Of a DNA stretch of 64,000 nt, positions 18,460-28,035 are shown one piece after another; within the stretch, counting starts at the first letter, position 1; every line of letters begins with the position of its first letter. A model generated the notes under the pieces. It saw nothing but the letters and a program-made list of their open reading frames with translations. It was not told where the DNA came from and ran no database searches. The stretch is from Ferranicluibacter rubi (GTDB lineage Bacteria > Pseudomonadota > Alphaproteobacteria > Rhizobiales > Rhizobiaceae). The DNA lies in the NCBI RefSeq assembly GCF_011603255.1, contig NZ_JAANCM010000002.1, positions 496,001 through 560,000 on the forward strand, in the 5' to 3' direction. Both the position numbers and the translations under genes were made by a program.

Positions 18460-20877
18460 ATGGCAGACAAACAGTTGGCACGAAGCACGGATGTGGACCC
18501 GAACTTGTTCCCGGATGAAGATCCGTTGAGCGAGCTGGCCCGCATCGTCGGCTACGACAATCGTCCCGCCCTGCAACAGCTCCAGGAGCTGGAGCGTCAT
18601 CGGGAAGCGGTTCGCTACGATCCGATCGTCGATCTGGAAGAAGAGCTGATGCGGGAGTTCGAGGCGTTCGATACGCCGGCGGCCCCTGAGCCTGTCTCGC
18701 AGCCTCAGCCCGTTGTAGAGCCCGTCGTCGCTGCTCCCGTGCAGCAGCACCATCAGCCGGTTCAGGCGCAGCCACCCGTTCAGCAGGCGCCGCGCCCGGT
18801 TGAGCCGACCTTCGATCCGCGTCCGGAACCCGTTTTCCACGCGCAGCCGGATCCGTCGCTTGACCTCGGTCATGAACTCGAAATGTCGCTCGGCTCCGCG
18901 CCGGAGCCGGTTCACGTGCAGCAGATGCCGGTCGAGCCTATTCGCCCCGTGTCGGTTGCAGCCGTTGCGCCCGTTCAGCAGCCTGTGCGTCCTCGGGCCG
19001 ATCCGTTGCTGGATACGGTCGAGCATTTCGCCGTGCCGAGCACGCCGGTTCGCCCTGCCGTTTCCGCGGAAGCCGCGCGGAAGAACAATTTTCCTTTCAC
19101 GCCGAATTTCAGCCGTGCGACGCCTGTCGCGCTGAACGGCGGTGCTCCGCGCACCTTCGCAACGCCGCTGGCGCCTGTTGCCGCGGTCGTGCCGACGCCC
19201 GTTGCTGCTGCACCCGTCATGCAGGCTCCCGCTCCCCAGGCATTCGTTGCCCCGGTGCCGGTCGCGCCACCTGTGCCGCAGCCGGCTCCGATTGCAGCCG
19301 CAGAAGCCGAGCCGGACTTCGACCTCGACGATTTCGAGATCGACCTCTCCGACATCGAACTTGAACTGGATATGGCGACGGAAGAGGTTGCCGCGATCGA
19401 AGAGCCGGTCGAGCCCTTCATGGAAGCGGAACTTCCCTTCGATCCCTCGCTGATTGCCGAAGCCGATTATGGCGTCGTTGCGACCGGCGAGATCGATGTA
19501 CCGCAGCTGCCCGTCATCGAGGAGCAGAACCATCCGCTCGATCCCGGCGACTACGATCTCGATATCGACGCCGAGATGGCACAGATCTTCAGTGCAGGTC
19601 GTCAGGCGTCGGAGCGTGGCAATGGTAGCGTCCAGGCCGCAACGGCTGCCGGCATCGCTGGTGCTGCAGCCCCGGCCCGTGCGTCGCACGAAGAGTTCGC
19701 CGATTTCGAGCGGGCGATGGAAGAGGACTTCCGCCGCTCGATCAGCCAGCGCCAGGAAGTCATCGGGCAGGGCGACCGCTATGCCGAGCCGACCTATGGC
19801 AACGACAACGAAGCCCGCCCGCGCGGCAAGCTGCTCCTTCTCGCCAGTGCGGCTGCCATCGTGCTGATCGCCGGCGGCGTGGGTGCCTATACCCTGATGG
19901 GCGGCGTCGGATCGTCCTTTACCAGCGGCGAACCGCAGATCATTCTCGCCGACAAGACGCCGACCAAGATGGTGCCTGTCGAAAAGGGCGGAAAAACCGT
20001 GCCGAACCAGGACAAGGCCGTCTACGACCGTGTTGCCGGCGCGCAGGAAGATGCGCCGCAGCAGGGCACGCTGGTTTCCTCCACCGAAGAGCCGATCGAC
20101 GTCGTCCAGCGCACGCTGACGCCGGAAAGCCTGCCCCTCGAAGGGATGAACGGACTCGACGGCATGTCGCCGGCCGATGACGAGGGCGCAGACCGCCTGA
20201 TGCCTGACGATGGAGATACGCAGGCAAGTGCCGCGAACGAGGATGCAGCACCCGCCGTCGCGCCGCGCAAGGTCCGCACCATGATCGTCCGGCCGGACGG
20301 AACGCTCGTTGCCCGTGAGGATCTTGCCCCGGAAGAGGCAGCGGTCGTTGCCGCTGCGGAGCCGGCGATCAAGACGGTCAAGACCACCGCACTGAAGCCG
20401 AACACCCCAGCGCTCGCCACCGCTGCGCAGGATGATGTCGGTGCGCTGGCGGCCGCTGCCAATGCAGCCGTGCCGTCTGCCGAAATCGCTAAAACCCAAC
20501 CGCTTCCGGAAGCAAAGCCGGTCGAGACGGCGAGGGCGACACGCAAGCCGGTCGACACCTTCGCGACGCCTGCAACAGCGACAACCGCCGTGCCGACGGA
20601 CGCTTCGCCCGTCCAGACGGCGTCGATCGCCCCCGGCAGCTATGTCGTGCAGGTCGCATCCCTGCCGTCCGAAGCCGAGGCGCAGAAGTCCTACAAGAGC
20701 CTCTCCGGCAAGTATGGCAGCGTCATCGCCGGCCGTGGCGTCGATATCAAGAAGGCCGACATCGCCGGCAAGGGCACCTACTACCGCGTCCGCATCCCGG
20801 CCGGCAGCCGCGATGAAGCGAACGCTCTCTGCTCGCGCCTGAAAAGTGCCGGCGGCAGCTGCCTGGTCACCCGTTAA
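18460..20877 (+). CDS. SPOR-domain membrane protein
   Basis: SPOR domains bind denuded glycan strands of peptidoglycan and bring proteins to the division site. The 805-residue product has a long Pro/Ala/Val-rich cytoplasmic part (about 70-290), an acidic stretch near 290-330, one membrane segment around 455-480 (Leu-Leu-Leu-Leu-Ala-Ser-Ala-Ala-Ala-Ile), a disordered periplasmic region, and a C-terminal SPOR domain (about 725-805, Tyr-Val-Val-Gln-Val-Ala-Ser). The start at 18460 follows GGAG; a GTG at 18451 is in frame. Its place between argS and nagZ is a conserved rhizobial arrangement and fits a wall-related job. Confidence 0.88.
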   Translation: MADKQLARSTDVDPNLFPDEDPLSELARIVGYDNRPALQQLQELERHREAVRYDPIVDLEEELMREFEAFDTPAAPEPVSQPQPVVEPVVAAPVQQHHQPVQAQPPVQQAPRPVEPTFDPRPEPVFHAQPDPSLDLGHELEMSLGSAPEPVHVQQMPVEPIRPVSVAAVAPVQQPVRPRADPLLDTVEHFAVPSTPVRPAVSAEAARKNNFPFTPNFSRATPVALNGGAPRTFATPLAPVAAVVPTPVAAAPVMQAPAPQAFVAPVPVAPPVPQPAPIAAAEAEPDFDLDDFEIDLSDIELELDMATEEVAAIEEPVEPFMEAELPFDPSLIAEADYGVVATGEIDVPQLPVIEEQNHPLDPGDYDLDIDAEMAQIFSAGRQASERGNGSVQAATAAGIAGAAAPARASHEEFADFERAMEEDFRRSISQRQEVIGQGDRYAEPTYGNDNEARPRGKLLLLASAAAIVLIAGGVGAYTLMGGVGSSFTSGEPQIILADKTPTKMVPVEKGGKTVPNQDKAVYDRVAGAQEDAPQQGTLVSSTEEPIDVVQRTLTPESLPLEGMNGLDGMSPADDEGADRLMPDDGDTQASAANEDAAPAVAPRKVRTMIVRPDGTLVAREDLAPEEAAVVAAAEPAIKTVKTTALKPNTPALATAAQDDVGALAAAANAAVPSAEIAKTQPLPEAKPVETARATRKPVDTFATPATATTAVPTDASPVQTASIAPGSYVVQVASLPSEAEAQKSYKSLSGKYGSVIAGRGVDIKKADIAGKGTYYRVRIPAGSRDEANALCSRLKSAGGSCLVTR

Positions 20878-20898
20878 GGGTTACACCACGCTTTAAGA

Positions 20899-20930
20899 AA
20901 AGGGCGCGGCTTCGGCTGCGCCCTTGCGCG
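20899..20930 (+). terminator. Possible terminator after the SPOR gene
   Basis: A stem of about 10 bp with one mismatch (20901-20910 with 20915-20924) encloses a TTCG loop, 23 bases past the stop. No strong T-run follows, so it may only partly stop transcription before nagZ. Confidence 0.4.
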
Positions 20931-21040
20931 TTTGGGGGGCGGCGACGAGCAAGGCCGAATCGCAAGCCTCTTGCTCTCCAGCGCGATCCGTCCTTAAACC
21001 GAACGCGACGAACGAAAACAAAAGGCATGAGGGTGACGCC

Positions 21041-22057
21041 ATGAGCGGATCGAAAGCATTCATCTCCGGCTGCAAGGGCCTCTCGCTGACCGCCGACGAG
21101 AAGGCCTTCTTCGCCGACGAGCGCCCCTGGGGCTTCATCCTGTTCGCCCGCAACATTGGGGACGCCGCGCAGATCTCGGATCTCGTCGCCAGCCTTCGCG
21201 ACAGCATCGGCAACAGCCAAGCACCCGTGCTGATCGATCAGGAGGGCGGCCGCGTGCAGCGCATTCGCTCGCCGCTTGCCGGCGCCTATCCGAATGCGGC
21301 CGCCATCGGCGCCCTGTTCCACGCCGACCCCGAAAAGGGGTTGCGGGCGGCGTGGCTCATGTCGCGTCTCCATGCCTTTGACCTGATGCGCTACGGTATC
21401 AACGTCGACTGCCTGCCGGTGCTTGATGTGGCGGCTGACGGCATGAGCGAGGCGATCGGCAACAGGGCTTATTCCTCCGATCCCCAGGCCGTGGCCGCCC
21501 TCGGCGCCGCGGCGGCGGAAGGCCTGAAAGCCGGCGGCATGTTGCCCATCATGAAGCACATGCCCGGCCATGGCCGGGCGCTGGTCGATTCGCATCACAA
21601 GCTGCCGGTTGTCGACCGCACTTTCGAGGAGTTGGCCGTCAGCGACTTCGTGCCGTTCGTCGCCATGAAATCCGAAGTCATGGCGATGTCCGCCCATATC
21701 GTCTTCACGGCGATCGATCCCGATCGCCCTGCGACGACATCGCGGAAGGTCGTGGACGAGGTCATCCGCGGGCATATCGGCTTCGACGGACTGCTGATGT
21801 CGGACGACGTGTCGATGAATGCACTTGCCGGCGACATGGAAACGCGGGCGAGGGGCATCGTCGAGGCCGGGCTGGATCTCGTCCTCCACTGCCACGGGAT
21901 CATGGAGGAGATGCAGGCCGTATCGCGTGTCGTGCCTGTCCTCTCGGGCGATTCCCTCCGCCGCGCAGACATCGCTGCTTCAAGCTTCCGCGAGCCGGAC
22001 GATGCCGACGAGGCGACGCTGCGTGCCGAGTTCCTGGAGATGATCCCGAGTGTCTGA
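21041..22057 (+). CDS. nagZ: Beta-N-acetylhexosaminidase NagZ (GH3)
   Basis: Cytoplasmic enzyme of peptidoglycan recycling that removes GlcNAc from anhydro-muropeptides. The 338-residue GH3 protein has the signature Lys-His-Met-Pro-Gly-His-Gly followed by a His-His pair (the catalytic His/Asp loop) and the nucleophile region Leu-Met-Ser-Asp-Asp-Val-Ser-Met. The ATG at 21041 fits the conserved start; the frame is open upstream without a better start. It lies between the SPOR gene and scpA, as in many rhizobia. Confidence 0.94.
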   Translation: MSGSKAFISGCKGLSLTADEKAFFADERPWGFILFARNIGDAAQISDLVASLRDSIGNSQAPVLIDQEGGRVQRIRSPLAGAYPNAAAIGALFHADPEKGLRAAWLMSRLHAFDLMRYGINVDCLPVLDVAADGMSEAIGNRAYSSDPQAVAALGAAAAEGLKAGGMLPIMKHMPGHGRALVDSHHKLPVVDRTFEELAVSDFVPFVAMKSEVMAMSAHIVFTAIDPDRPATTSRKVVDEVIRGHIGFDGLLMSDDVSMNALAGDMETRARGIVEAGLDLVLHCHGIMEEMQAVSRVVPVLSGDSLRRADIAASSFREPDDADEATLRAEFLEMIPSV

Positions 22058-22096
22058 AGCGTCCCTGTCAGCCGCAACCGTTCTGGATGTCGCCGG

Positions 22097-22954
22097 ATGA
22101 GCCCGGCCGATGGTCGCGAGCGCGCGCGCGGCGACGTGCCGATGGATGCGCACTGGCAGGCAGACGAGCGGGCCGTGCATGAGGCGGAACTCGTGGTGGA
22201 TATCGCCGGCTTCGAAGGTCCGCTCGATCTCTTGCTGCACCTCGCACGAAACCAGAAGGTCGATCTGTCCCGCATTTCCGTGCTGGCGCTCGCCGAGCAG
22301 TACATCGCCTTCATCGAGAGTGCCCGCTCGATCCGGCTGGAGCTGGCCGCCGATTATCTCGTCATGGCCGCCTGGCTCGCCTTCCTGAAGTCCCGCCTTC
22401 TCATTCCGCAGCCGCACAAGGACGATGGGCCGTCGGGTGAGGAAATGGCCTCAGCACTGGCCTTCCGGCTTAAACGGCTGGAGGCCATGCGGGATGCCGC
22501 AACCCGGCTCGTCAACCGCAACCGGCTGGGTCGCGATGTCTTTGCGCGCGGCGCACCGGAGCACATCCCGGTCGAGCGAACCTCCGCTTTCGAGGCGTCG
22601 CTTTACGATCTCCTGCAGGCCTATGCGAGCCTGCGCCAGCGTGAGGCGGTGATGCAGGTGACGATCGAGCGCCGGCAGGTCTGGTCGCTCGCCGATGCGC
22701 GCCTCATTCTCGCGCGGCTGATGGGTGGCCTGTCGGACTGGACGGTGCTCGATGATTATCTCCTGCGCTATGTCGGCGATCCCCGCCAGCGCGTGAGCGC
22801 CATCGCCAGCGCCTTTGCCGCCTCGCTGGAAATGGTTCGCGAGGGTCGGCTGGAGATCCGGCAGGACGAAGCCTTCGCGCCCATCTACGTCCGGCTCGGG
22901 GAAAACCCGATGACCGAGGACGAGATCGCAGAACTGGAAGCGCGCAATGGCTGA
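22097..22954 (+). CDS. scpA: ScpA, segregation and condensation protein A
   Basis: Kleisin subunit of the SMC-ScpAB complex that compacts and separates chromosomes. The 285-residue product carries the conserved N-terminal block Phe-Glu-Gly-Pro-Leu-Asp-Leu-Leu-Leu near 37-45, a helical middle, and a C-terminal winged-helix region. It overlaps scpB by 8 bases, consistent with translational coupling. The start at 22097 is provisional; an in-frame ATG at 22142 is also possible. Confidence 0.93.
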   Translation: MSPADGRERARGDVPMDAHWQADERAVHEAELVVDIAGFEGPLDLLLHLARNQKVDLSRISVLALAEQYIAFIESARSIRLELAADYLVMAAWLAFLKSRLLIPQPHKDDGPSGEEMASALAFRLKRLEAMRDAATRLVNRNRLGRDVFARGAPEHIPVERTSAFEASLYDLLQAYASLRQREAVMQVTIERRQVWSLADARLILARLMGGLSDWTVLDDYLLRYVGDPRQRVSAIASAFAASLEMVREGRLEIRQDEAFAPIYVRLGENPMTEDEIAELEARNG

Positions 22955-23651
22955 GGTCCACGGGGACGACGCCCTTGTTCGCGAGAGAGACGACGCGCAT
23001 CGGGCCGACGAACTGGAGCGGATCGCCGAGGCTCTGGTTTTCGCCGCAGCCCAGCCCGTCTCGGAAACTTATCTCGCCCAGCGCTTGCCGAGCGGCACGG
23101 ATGTTCGCAGCATCATGCTGCGCTTGAAGGCCTTCTACGCGACGCGTGGCGTCAACCTCCTGCAGGTCGAGGATCACTGGGCGTTCCGCACCGCGGCCGA
23201 TCTCTCCTTCGCCCTGTCGTCGGATGCGCAGGAGGTGCGCAAACTCTCGCGCGCTGCGCTCGAAATACTCTCCGTCATCGCCTACCATCAGCCCGTTACG
23301 CGCGCCGAAATCGAAGACATCCGCGGCGTGCAGACCTCCAAGGGTACGCTCGACGTATTGATGGAAGCCGGATGGGTGCGATTTCGTGGGCGCCGCCGGA
23401 CGCCCGGCCGACCGGTAACCTTTGCGACGACACGCGATTTTCTCGACCATTTCGGTCTTGAGGAACTGCGCGACCTGCCCGGACTGGAGGAGCTGAAGGG
23501 CGCAGGCTTGCTTGCCGGCCGCATCCCGCCCAACTTCCATGTCCCCTTGCCATCCGGCAACGACGACCTGTCGGATGACGAAGATCCGATTACCGCCCTC
23601 GATCTGGAGGAGCTCGGCCTTCTCCCGCCGAGCGGCGACGAGCCTGCCTGA
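22947..23651 (+). CDS. scpB: ScpB, segregation and condensation protein B
   Basis: Dimeric winged-helix partner of ScpA in the SMC condensin complex. The 234-residue product has the family core Ala-Leu-Glu-x-Leu-Ser-Val-Ile-Ala-Tyr-x-Gln-Pro-x-Thr-Arg-x-Glu-Ile near 109-127 and the Gly-Arg-Pro-x-x-Phe-Ala-Thr-Thr block in the second winged helix. The acidic C-terminal tail is typical. An imperfect hairpin (23675-23705) without a T-run follows the gene. Confidence 0.93.
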   Translation: MAEVHGDDALVRERDDAHRADELERIAEALVFAAAQPVSETYLAQRLPSGTDVRSIMLRLKAFYATRGVNLLQVEDHWAFRTAADLSFALSSDAQEVRKLSRAALEILSVIAYHQPVTRAEIEDIRGVQTSKGTLDVLMEAGWVRFRGRRRTPGRPVTFATTRDFLDHFGLEELRDLPGLEELKGAGLLAGRIPPNFHVPLPSGNDDLSDDEDPITALDLEELGLLPPSGDEPA

Positions 23652-23900
23652 TATTCACCGTGATCGGCAGTGTGATGCTCTCGCGGGATTGAACAGCGTG
23701 AGCATTGCGTGACATCACCGTTTCCTTTAGATCTTTGCCCGAAAAGCAGGATTGCGTTTCCTCAGGGAGAATCGCATCGGCCGACAAAGACGAGGGCTGA
23801 GAGCAGGGCGGTGATGCTGGCTTGAAAGCTTGATAAAGTGGAATAGGGCAGGCAGGCCATCCCGGATGGGTTTGTCGGATTTGCAGGGAGTTTTAAGAGA

Positions 23901-24158
23901 ATGGGTTCATTCAGCATCTGGCACTGGCTCATCGTGCTCGTCGTCGTCCTGCTGCTCTTCGGTCGCGGCAAGATCCCGGAATTGATGGGCGATGTCGCCA
24001 AAGGCATCAAGAGCTTCAAGAAGGGCATGACCGACGACGAGACGGATGCCGCCGACAAGCCGGGTTACGACAAGCCCGGCTACGACAAGGCCCCTTATGA
24101 CAAGGGCGCCCCTATCGACCCGCGGACCGTCGAACATAAATCCGACGAAGTCCGCTGA
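23901..24158 (+). CDS. tatA: TatA, twin-arginine translocase subunit
   Basis: Forms the size-variable pore that exports folded proteins. The 85-residue product has one N-terminal membrane helix (about 7-21) followed by the Phe-Gly-Arg-Gly-Lys-Ile-Pro-Glu hinge and an amphipathic helix. The tail contains a short degenerate tandem repeat (Gly-Tyr-Asp-Lys-Pro, Gly-Tyr-Asp-Lys-Ala, Pro-Tyr-Asp-Lys-Gly). It is the first gene of tatA-tatB-tatC. Confidence 0.95.
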   Translation: MGSFSIWHWLIVLVVVLLLFGRGKIPELMGDVAKGIKSFKKGMTDDETDAADKPGYDKPGYDKAPYDKGAPIDPRTVEHKSDEVR

Positions 24159-24221
24159 TCAGCCAGTCTGGACGCGCAGCACACGCCGCGCGTCCCATCA
24201 TGATGTGCGGAGTTCCTGAGT

Positions 24222-24992
24222 ATGCTTGACGTCGGCTGGACCGAGCTTGTTGTCATTGCCATCGTCCTGATCATCGTCGTTGGCCCGAAGGACCTGCCGC
24301 CGATGCTCCGGACCTTCGGCAAGATGATGTCGAAGATGCGTGGCATGGCCACCGATTTCCGCCATCAGTTCGACGAGGCTCTGCGTGAGGCGGATCTCGA
24401 CGATGTGCGCAAGACGCTGAGCGACGCGCAGAAACTCAACCCGGCAAACAGCCTGCGCGAGGCGATGAACCCGCTTCGCCAGATGGGCAACGACATCAAG
24501 GCTGACCTGCAGAAGGCGACCCGCCCGGATGAAAAGCCGGCCGCCGTCGCTTCGGACATTCCGCCGGCCCCGGAGATGGCGGCATCGGTTGCGATACCAG
24601 CCGAACAGCCCGCGGTTGTCACAAACGGCGTCACTCCGGCCGCAGGCGCAACGGATACCGTCGCCTCCGCCCCGGTTACTCCCGTTACGTCCTCCCCCCT
24701 TGCCACCGACACACGCGTTGAGACCAAGCCCCGCAAGCGCTCCGTAAAGGCAGAAGCTGGGAACGCGGAAGCCGGTGCTGTCAATGGCGTCGCGGTGGCA
24801 TTGCCGCGGAAGAAGTCGGCAAAGGCCCCGGGTGACACCACGACGGCCAAGCCCCGCAAGCGCGCCTCTGCGCCGATCGGCGATGCCGATGTTGCGGAGA
24901 TCGGCGCGAAGTTAGCCAAGCGGAAGAAGACGGTGAAAGCCGACGTCCCGCTTAATACACCGATGACGCCGAAGAGCGGAGACGATGCATGA
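24222..24992 (+). CDS. tatB: TatB, twin-arginine translocase subunit
   Basis: Works with TatC as the receptor for twin-arginine signal peptides. The product has an N-terminal membrane helix with the TatB-type start (Met-Leu-Asp-Val-Gly-Trp-Thr-Glu-Leu), the Gly-Pro-Lys-Asp-Leu-Pro hinge, and an amphipathic helix to about residue 65. A long Ala/Pro/Thr- and Lys-rich tail brings it to 256 residues. Its last 4 bases overlap the tatC start. Confidence 0.94.
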   Translation: MLDVGWTELVVIAIVLIIVVGPKDLPPMLRTFGKMMSKMRGMATDFRHQFDEALREADLDDVRKTLSDAQKLNPANSLREAMNPLRQMGNDIKADLQKATRPDEKPAAVASDIPPAPEMAASVAIPAEQPAVVTNGVTPAAGATDTVASAPVTPVTSSPLATDTRVETKPRKRSVKAEAGNAEAGAVNGVAVALPRKKSAKAPGDTTTAKPRKRASAPIGDADVAEIGAKLAKRKKTVKADVPLNTPMTPKSGDDA

Positions 24993-25807
24993 GCGCCGAT
25001 ATCGAAGACAAGCCTCAGCCGCTTCTCGATCACCTCATCGAGCTGCGCACCCGCCTGATCTGGGCCGTCGGCGCCTTCTTCGTAGCCTTCCTGGTGTGCT
25101 TCTTCTTCGCCAAACAGATCTTCAACATTCTTGTGCAGCCCTACAAATGGGCCGTGTCCTGGGCAGGGCTGGATCACCGCGCGGCCGGCCTGATCTACAC
25201 GGCGCCGCAGGAGTTCTTCTTCACGCAGATCAAGGTGGCGATGTTCGGCGCTTTGGTCATCGCTTTCCCGATGATTGCGACGCAGCTCTACAAGTTCGTC
25301 GCGCCCGGCCTCTACAAGAACGAGCGCGCCGCGTTCCTGCCGTTCCTGATCGCATCGCCGCTGCTGTTCCTGCTCGGTGCGGCGCTCGTCTACTTCTTCT
25401 TCACGCCGATGGTGATGTGGTTCTTCCTGAACATGCAGCAGGAAGGCGGGCAGGGCGAAGTCTCGATTCAGCTCCTGCCGAAGGTCTCGGAATATCTGAG
25501 CCTGATCATGTCGCTGATCTTCGCCTTCGGCCTCGTCTTTCAGCTGCCGGTCATCACCACGCTTCTAGCGCGTGTGGGGTTCGTCACGGCCGATACGCTG
25601 GCGGCCAAGCGCAAATACGCGATCGTGATCTCGTTCATCGCCGCGGCCATCCTGACGCCGCCGGATCCCGTCTCCCAGATCGGCCTTGCGATCCCCGCGA
25701 TCCTTCTCTACGAGATTTCCATCTATACGGCCCGACTCATCGAGCGCCAGCGCGCCAAAGATGCGGCGTCGCGGGAGCTTGCGGAAGCCGACGAGAAGAC
25801 GGATTGA
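24989..25807 (+). CDS. tatC: TatC, twin-arginine translocase core
   Basis: Six-helix inner-membrane core that recognises twin-arginine signals. The 272-residue product shows the family start Leu-x-x-His-Leu-x-Glu-Leu-Arg-x-Arg-Leu (about 12-23), six hydrophobic segments, and the conserved Phe-Gly-Leu-x-Phe-Gln-Leu-Pro region in the fifth. Translation is probably coupled to tatB through the ATGA overlap. Confidence 0.96.
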   Translation: MSADIEDKPQPLLDHLIELRTRLIWAVGAFFVAFLVCFFFAKQIFNILVQPYKWAVSWAGLDHRAAGLIYTAPQEFFFTQIKVAMFGALVIAFPMIATQLYKFVAPGLYKNERAAFLPFLIASPLLFLLGAALVYFFFTPMVMWFFLNMQQEGGQGEVSIQLLPKVSEYLSLIMSLIFAFGLVFQLPVITTLLARVGFVTADTLAAKRKYAIVISFIAAAILTPPDPVSQIGLAIPAILLYEISIYTARLIERQRAKDAASRELAEADEKTD

Positions 25808-25914
25808 TTCTCTATCAGGAGATCCGGTGGTCTTCACGCGGCTCGGAAGGTCCTCGGCGTCTTCGTCCGCGTCCTTTGCGGAATGTCGGGTCTCTCACGT
25901 CCGGAGACTGATCG

Positions 25915-27198
25915 ATGCTCGATATCAAATGGGTGCGGGACAATCCCGAAGCGCTCGACGCAGCACTGGCAAAACGCAGCGCTCCTGCGCAGGCAGCAAG
26001 CCTGATAGCGCTGGATGAGAAGCGGCGCGGCCTCGTGCAGGCTCTGCAGGACATGCAGTCCCGTCGCAATTCCGCATCGAAGGAAATCGGCGCGGCGATG
26101 GCGCAGAAGAACGCCGAGCTTGCCGATCGCCTGAAGGCCGAGGTGGCCGAGCTCAAGACCGCGATGCCGGCGCTTGAGGACCAGACGCGCACGGTCGATG
26201 CCGAACTTCTCGACGTCCTCTCCCGCCTCCCCAATATCCCTCTGGAAGATGTACCCGTCGGCGCTGACGAGCACGCGAACATCGTTACCCGCACCATCGG
26301 TGCGCGTCCCGGCTGGAACCACAAGGCGCTGGAGCATTTCGAAATCGGCGAAGCGCTCGGCTACATGGATTTCGAACGTGCGGCCAAGCTGTCCGGCTCT
26401 CGCTTCACGGTGCTGACCGGCCCGCTGGCGCGCATGGAACGCGCGCTCGGCCAGTTCATGATCGATCTCCACACCGGCGAGCATGGCTACACCGAGGTGT
26501 CCTCGCCGCTGATGGTGCGTGACGATGCCATGTTCGGCACCGGTCAGCTTCCGAAATTCTCGGAGGAGCTCTTTCGCACGACCGATGGCCGCTGGCTGAT
26601 CCCGACGGCCGAGGTGACGCTGACCAACCTGGTGCGCGAGGAGATCGTCGAGGCCGAAAAACTGCCGCTGCGCTATACGGCGCTGACGCCGTCTTTCCGC
26701 TCGGAAGCCGGTTCCGCCGGTCGGGATACCCGCGGTATGCTGCGCCAACACCAGTTCTGGAAATGCGAGCTCGTGTCGATCACGGACGCCGAGACGTCGA
26801 TCGATGAGCATGAGCGTATGACCGCTTGTGCGGAAGAGGTGTTGAAGCGTCTCGGCCTGCATTACCGCGTCCTCACGCTCTGCACCGGCGACATGGGCTT
26901 TGGCGCCCGCAAGACCTACGATCTCGAAGTCTGGCTGCCTGGCCAGAATACCTTCCGCGAGGTCTCCTCCTGCTCCGTCTGCGGCGATTTCCAGGGCCGG
27001 CGCATGAATGCGCGCTACCGCTCGAAGGACGAAAAGGCGCTGAAGTTCGTCCACACGCTGAATGGTTCGGGCACCGCCGTCGGCCGCGCGCTGATCGCCG
27101 TTATGGAAAACTACCTGAACGAGGATGGTTCGGTCACCGTGCCCGACGTTCTCCAGCCCTATATGGGCGGGCTGACCCGGATCGAAGCGGCGCGTTGA
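25915..27198 (+). CDS. serS: Seryl-tRNA synthetase
   Basis: Charges tRNA-Ser and tRNA-Sec. The 427-residue class II enzyme has the N-terminal coiled-coil arm (about 30-105) that grips the long variable arm of tRNA-Ser, motif 2 with Phe-Arg-Ser-Glu-Ala-Gly-Ser-Ala-Gly, and motif 3 ending Gly-Ser-Gly-Thr-Ala-Val-Gly-Arg. It directly follows tatC. A strong hairpin lies 5 bases past the stop. Confidence 0.97.
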   Translation: MLDIKWVRDNPEALDAALAKRSAPAQAASLIALDEKRRGLVQALQDMQSRRNSASKEIGAAMAQKNAELADRLKAEVAELKTAMPALEDQTRTVDAELLDVLSRLPNIPLEDVPVGADEHANIVTRTIGARPGWNHKALEHFEIGEALGYMDFERAAKLSGSRFTVLTGPLARMERALGQFMIDLHTGEHGYTEVSSPLMVRDDAMFGTGQLPKFSEELFRTTDGRWLIPTAEVTLTNLVREEIVEAEKLPLRYTALTPSFRSEAGSAGRDTRGMLRQHQFWKCELVSITDAETSIDEHERMTACAEEVLKRLGLHYRVLTLCTGDMGFGARKTYDLEVWLPGQNTFREVSSCSVCGDFQGRRMNARYRSKDEKALKFVHTLNGSGTAVGRALIAVMENYLNEDGSVTVPDVLQPYMGGLTRIEAAR

Positions 27199-27203
27199 TG
27201 CGT

Positions 27204-27237
27204 GGCAACGCGGCCACCGACCGGGCGCCGCGTTGCC
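27204..27237 (+). other. Perfect 11-bp hairpin at the serS-pcm junction
   Basis: The arms at 27204-27214 and 27227-27237 are exact reverse complements around a 12-base loop, in the 61 bases between serS and the next gene. No T-run follows, so it is more likely an RNA-stabilising or processing structure than a classical terminator. Confidence 0.6.
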
Positions 27238-27259
27238 GATGAAGGGGGAGGACGGGCGC

Positions 27260-27913
27260 ATGGCGACACGATTGCTGGAGCAGGAGGGGTTTGCGGCTCT
27301 GGTCCTGCGTCTGCGTGCCGAAAGCATTACCAACAAAGGCCTGCTGAACGCCGTCGAGGAAACGCCACGCACCCTGTTTGCGCCTGCCCCCTACCAGAAG
27401 GAGGCGCTCTCCTCCCGCATCGTCCCGCTCGACTGCGGATCCTTCATGGAAGGCTTCGACTTTGCTGTGCGTACCTTGCATGCCCTTGGCGTAAAGCCCG
27501 GGCAGCGTATTCTCGAGATTGGCACCGGCAGCGGCTTCACGGCGGCCGTCATGGGGCGGATCGCCGAGCGCGTCCTGAGCTATGAGCGCTACAAGACGCT
27601 GGTGATCAATGCACAGGCGAGCCTCGACAAGGCCAGCATCCGTAACGTCATCGTCCGGCAGGCCGATGGCAGTGCCGGCTTGGTGGGCGAGGGGACCTTC
27701 GACCGCATCCTTGTGACCACCGCTTTCGACAGCCTGCCACGCGTGTTCTCCGACCATCTCGTCTCCGGCGGCGTCCTGCTCGTGCCCATCATGGTCAGCG
27801 AAACCGAATGCCGCATGGTGCGCCTTACCCGGACCGGAAGCCGCTTCGATCGCGAGGATCTGTTCGAGGCGCCATACCTCCCGATCGTCCCCAAAATGGC
27901 GGCATTTCTCTAG
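27260..27913 (+). CDS. pcm: Protein-L-isoaspartate O-methyltransferase
   Basis: SAM-dependent repair enzyme for isoaspartyl damage. The 217-residue product has the Pro-Arg-x-Leu-Phe-Ala-Pro block, motif I Leu-Glu-Ile-Gly-Thr-Gly-Ser-Gly-Phe-Thr-Ala-Ala, and the later Ile-Leu-Val-Thr-Thr-Ala block. Its intact motif I makes it the better candidate for the catalytic enzyme than the gene at 2268-2927. The ATG at 27260 has a strong GGGGGAGG site 8 bases upstream. In relatives I know, surE lies between serS and pcm, and here it is absent. Confidence 0.85.
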   Translation: MATRLLEQEGFAALVLRLRAESITNKGLLNAVEETPRTLFAPAPYQKEALSSRIVPLDCGSFMEGFDFAVRTLHALGVKPGQRILEIGTGSGFTAAVMGRIAERVLSYERYKTLVINAQASLDKASIRNVIVRQADGSAGLVGEGTFDRILVTTAFDSLPRVFSDHLVSGGVLLVPIMVSETECRMVRLTRTGSRFDREDLFEAPYLPIVPKMAAFL

Positions 27914-28000
27914 AATCACGACGCTTCCCCGTTGCACGACGGGCCGGGTCATCCGCATTCATTCGCAACGTCTTCAACAGTCTTTTGGCAATTCAATGGG

Positions 28001-28016
28001 TTAACGCAGCATTAAC
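28001..28016 (+). promoter_or_regulatory. CtrA-type binding site (TTAA-N7-TTAAC)
   Basis: TTAA at 28001-28004, seven bases, then TTAAC at 28012-28016: an exact match to the CtrA consensus known from Caulobacter and used in rhizobia. It lies 106 bases before the start of the unknown gene at 28122, in intergenic DNA. Binding is inferred from the match alone. Confidence 0.55.
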
Positions 28017-28035
28017 CTGATCCAGCCTCGCGCAA

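Noticed and set aside
18403-20499. A 698-codon open frame antisense to the SPOR gene
   Set aside because: It is a mirror of GC-rich, Pro/Ala-coded sequence, with an Arg/Gly/His-rich translation, no domain and no ribosome site. The sense gene has clear SPOR and membrane features.
23675-23705. Imperfect hairpin between scpB and tatA
   Set aside because: One mismatch and no T-run; could be a terminator, but the support is thin.
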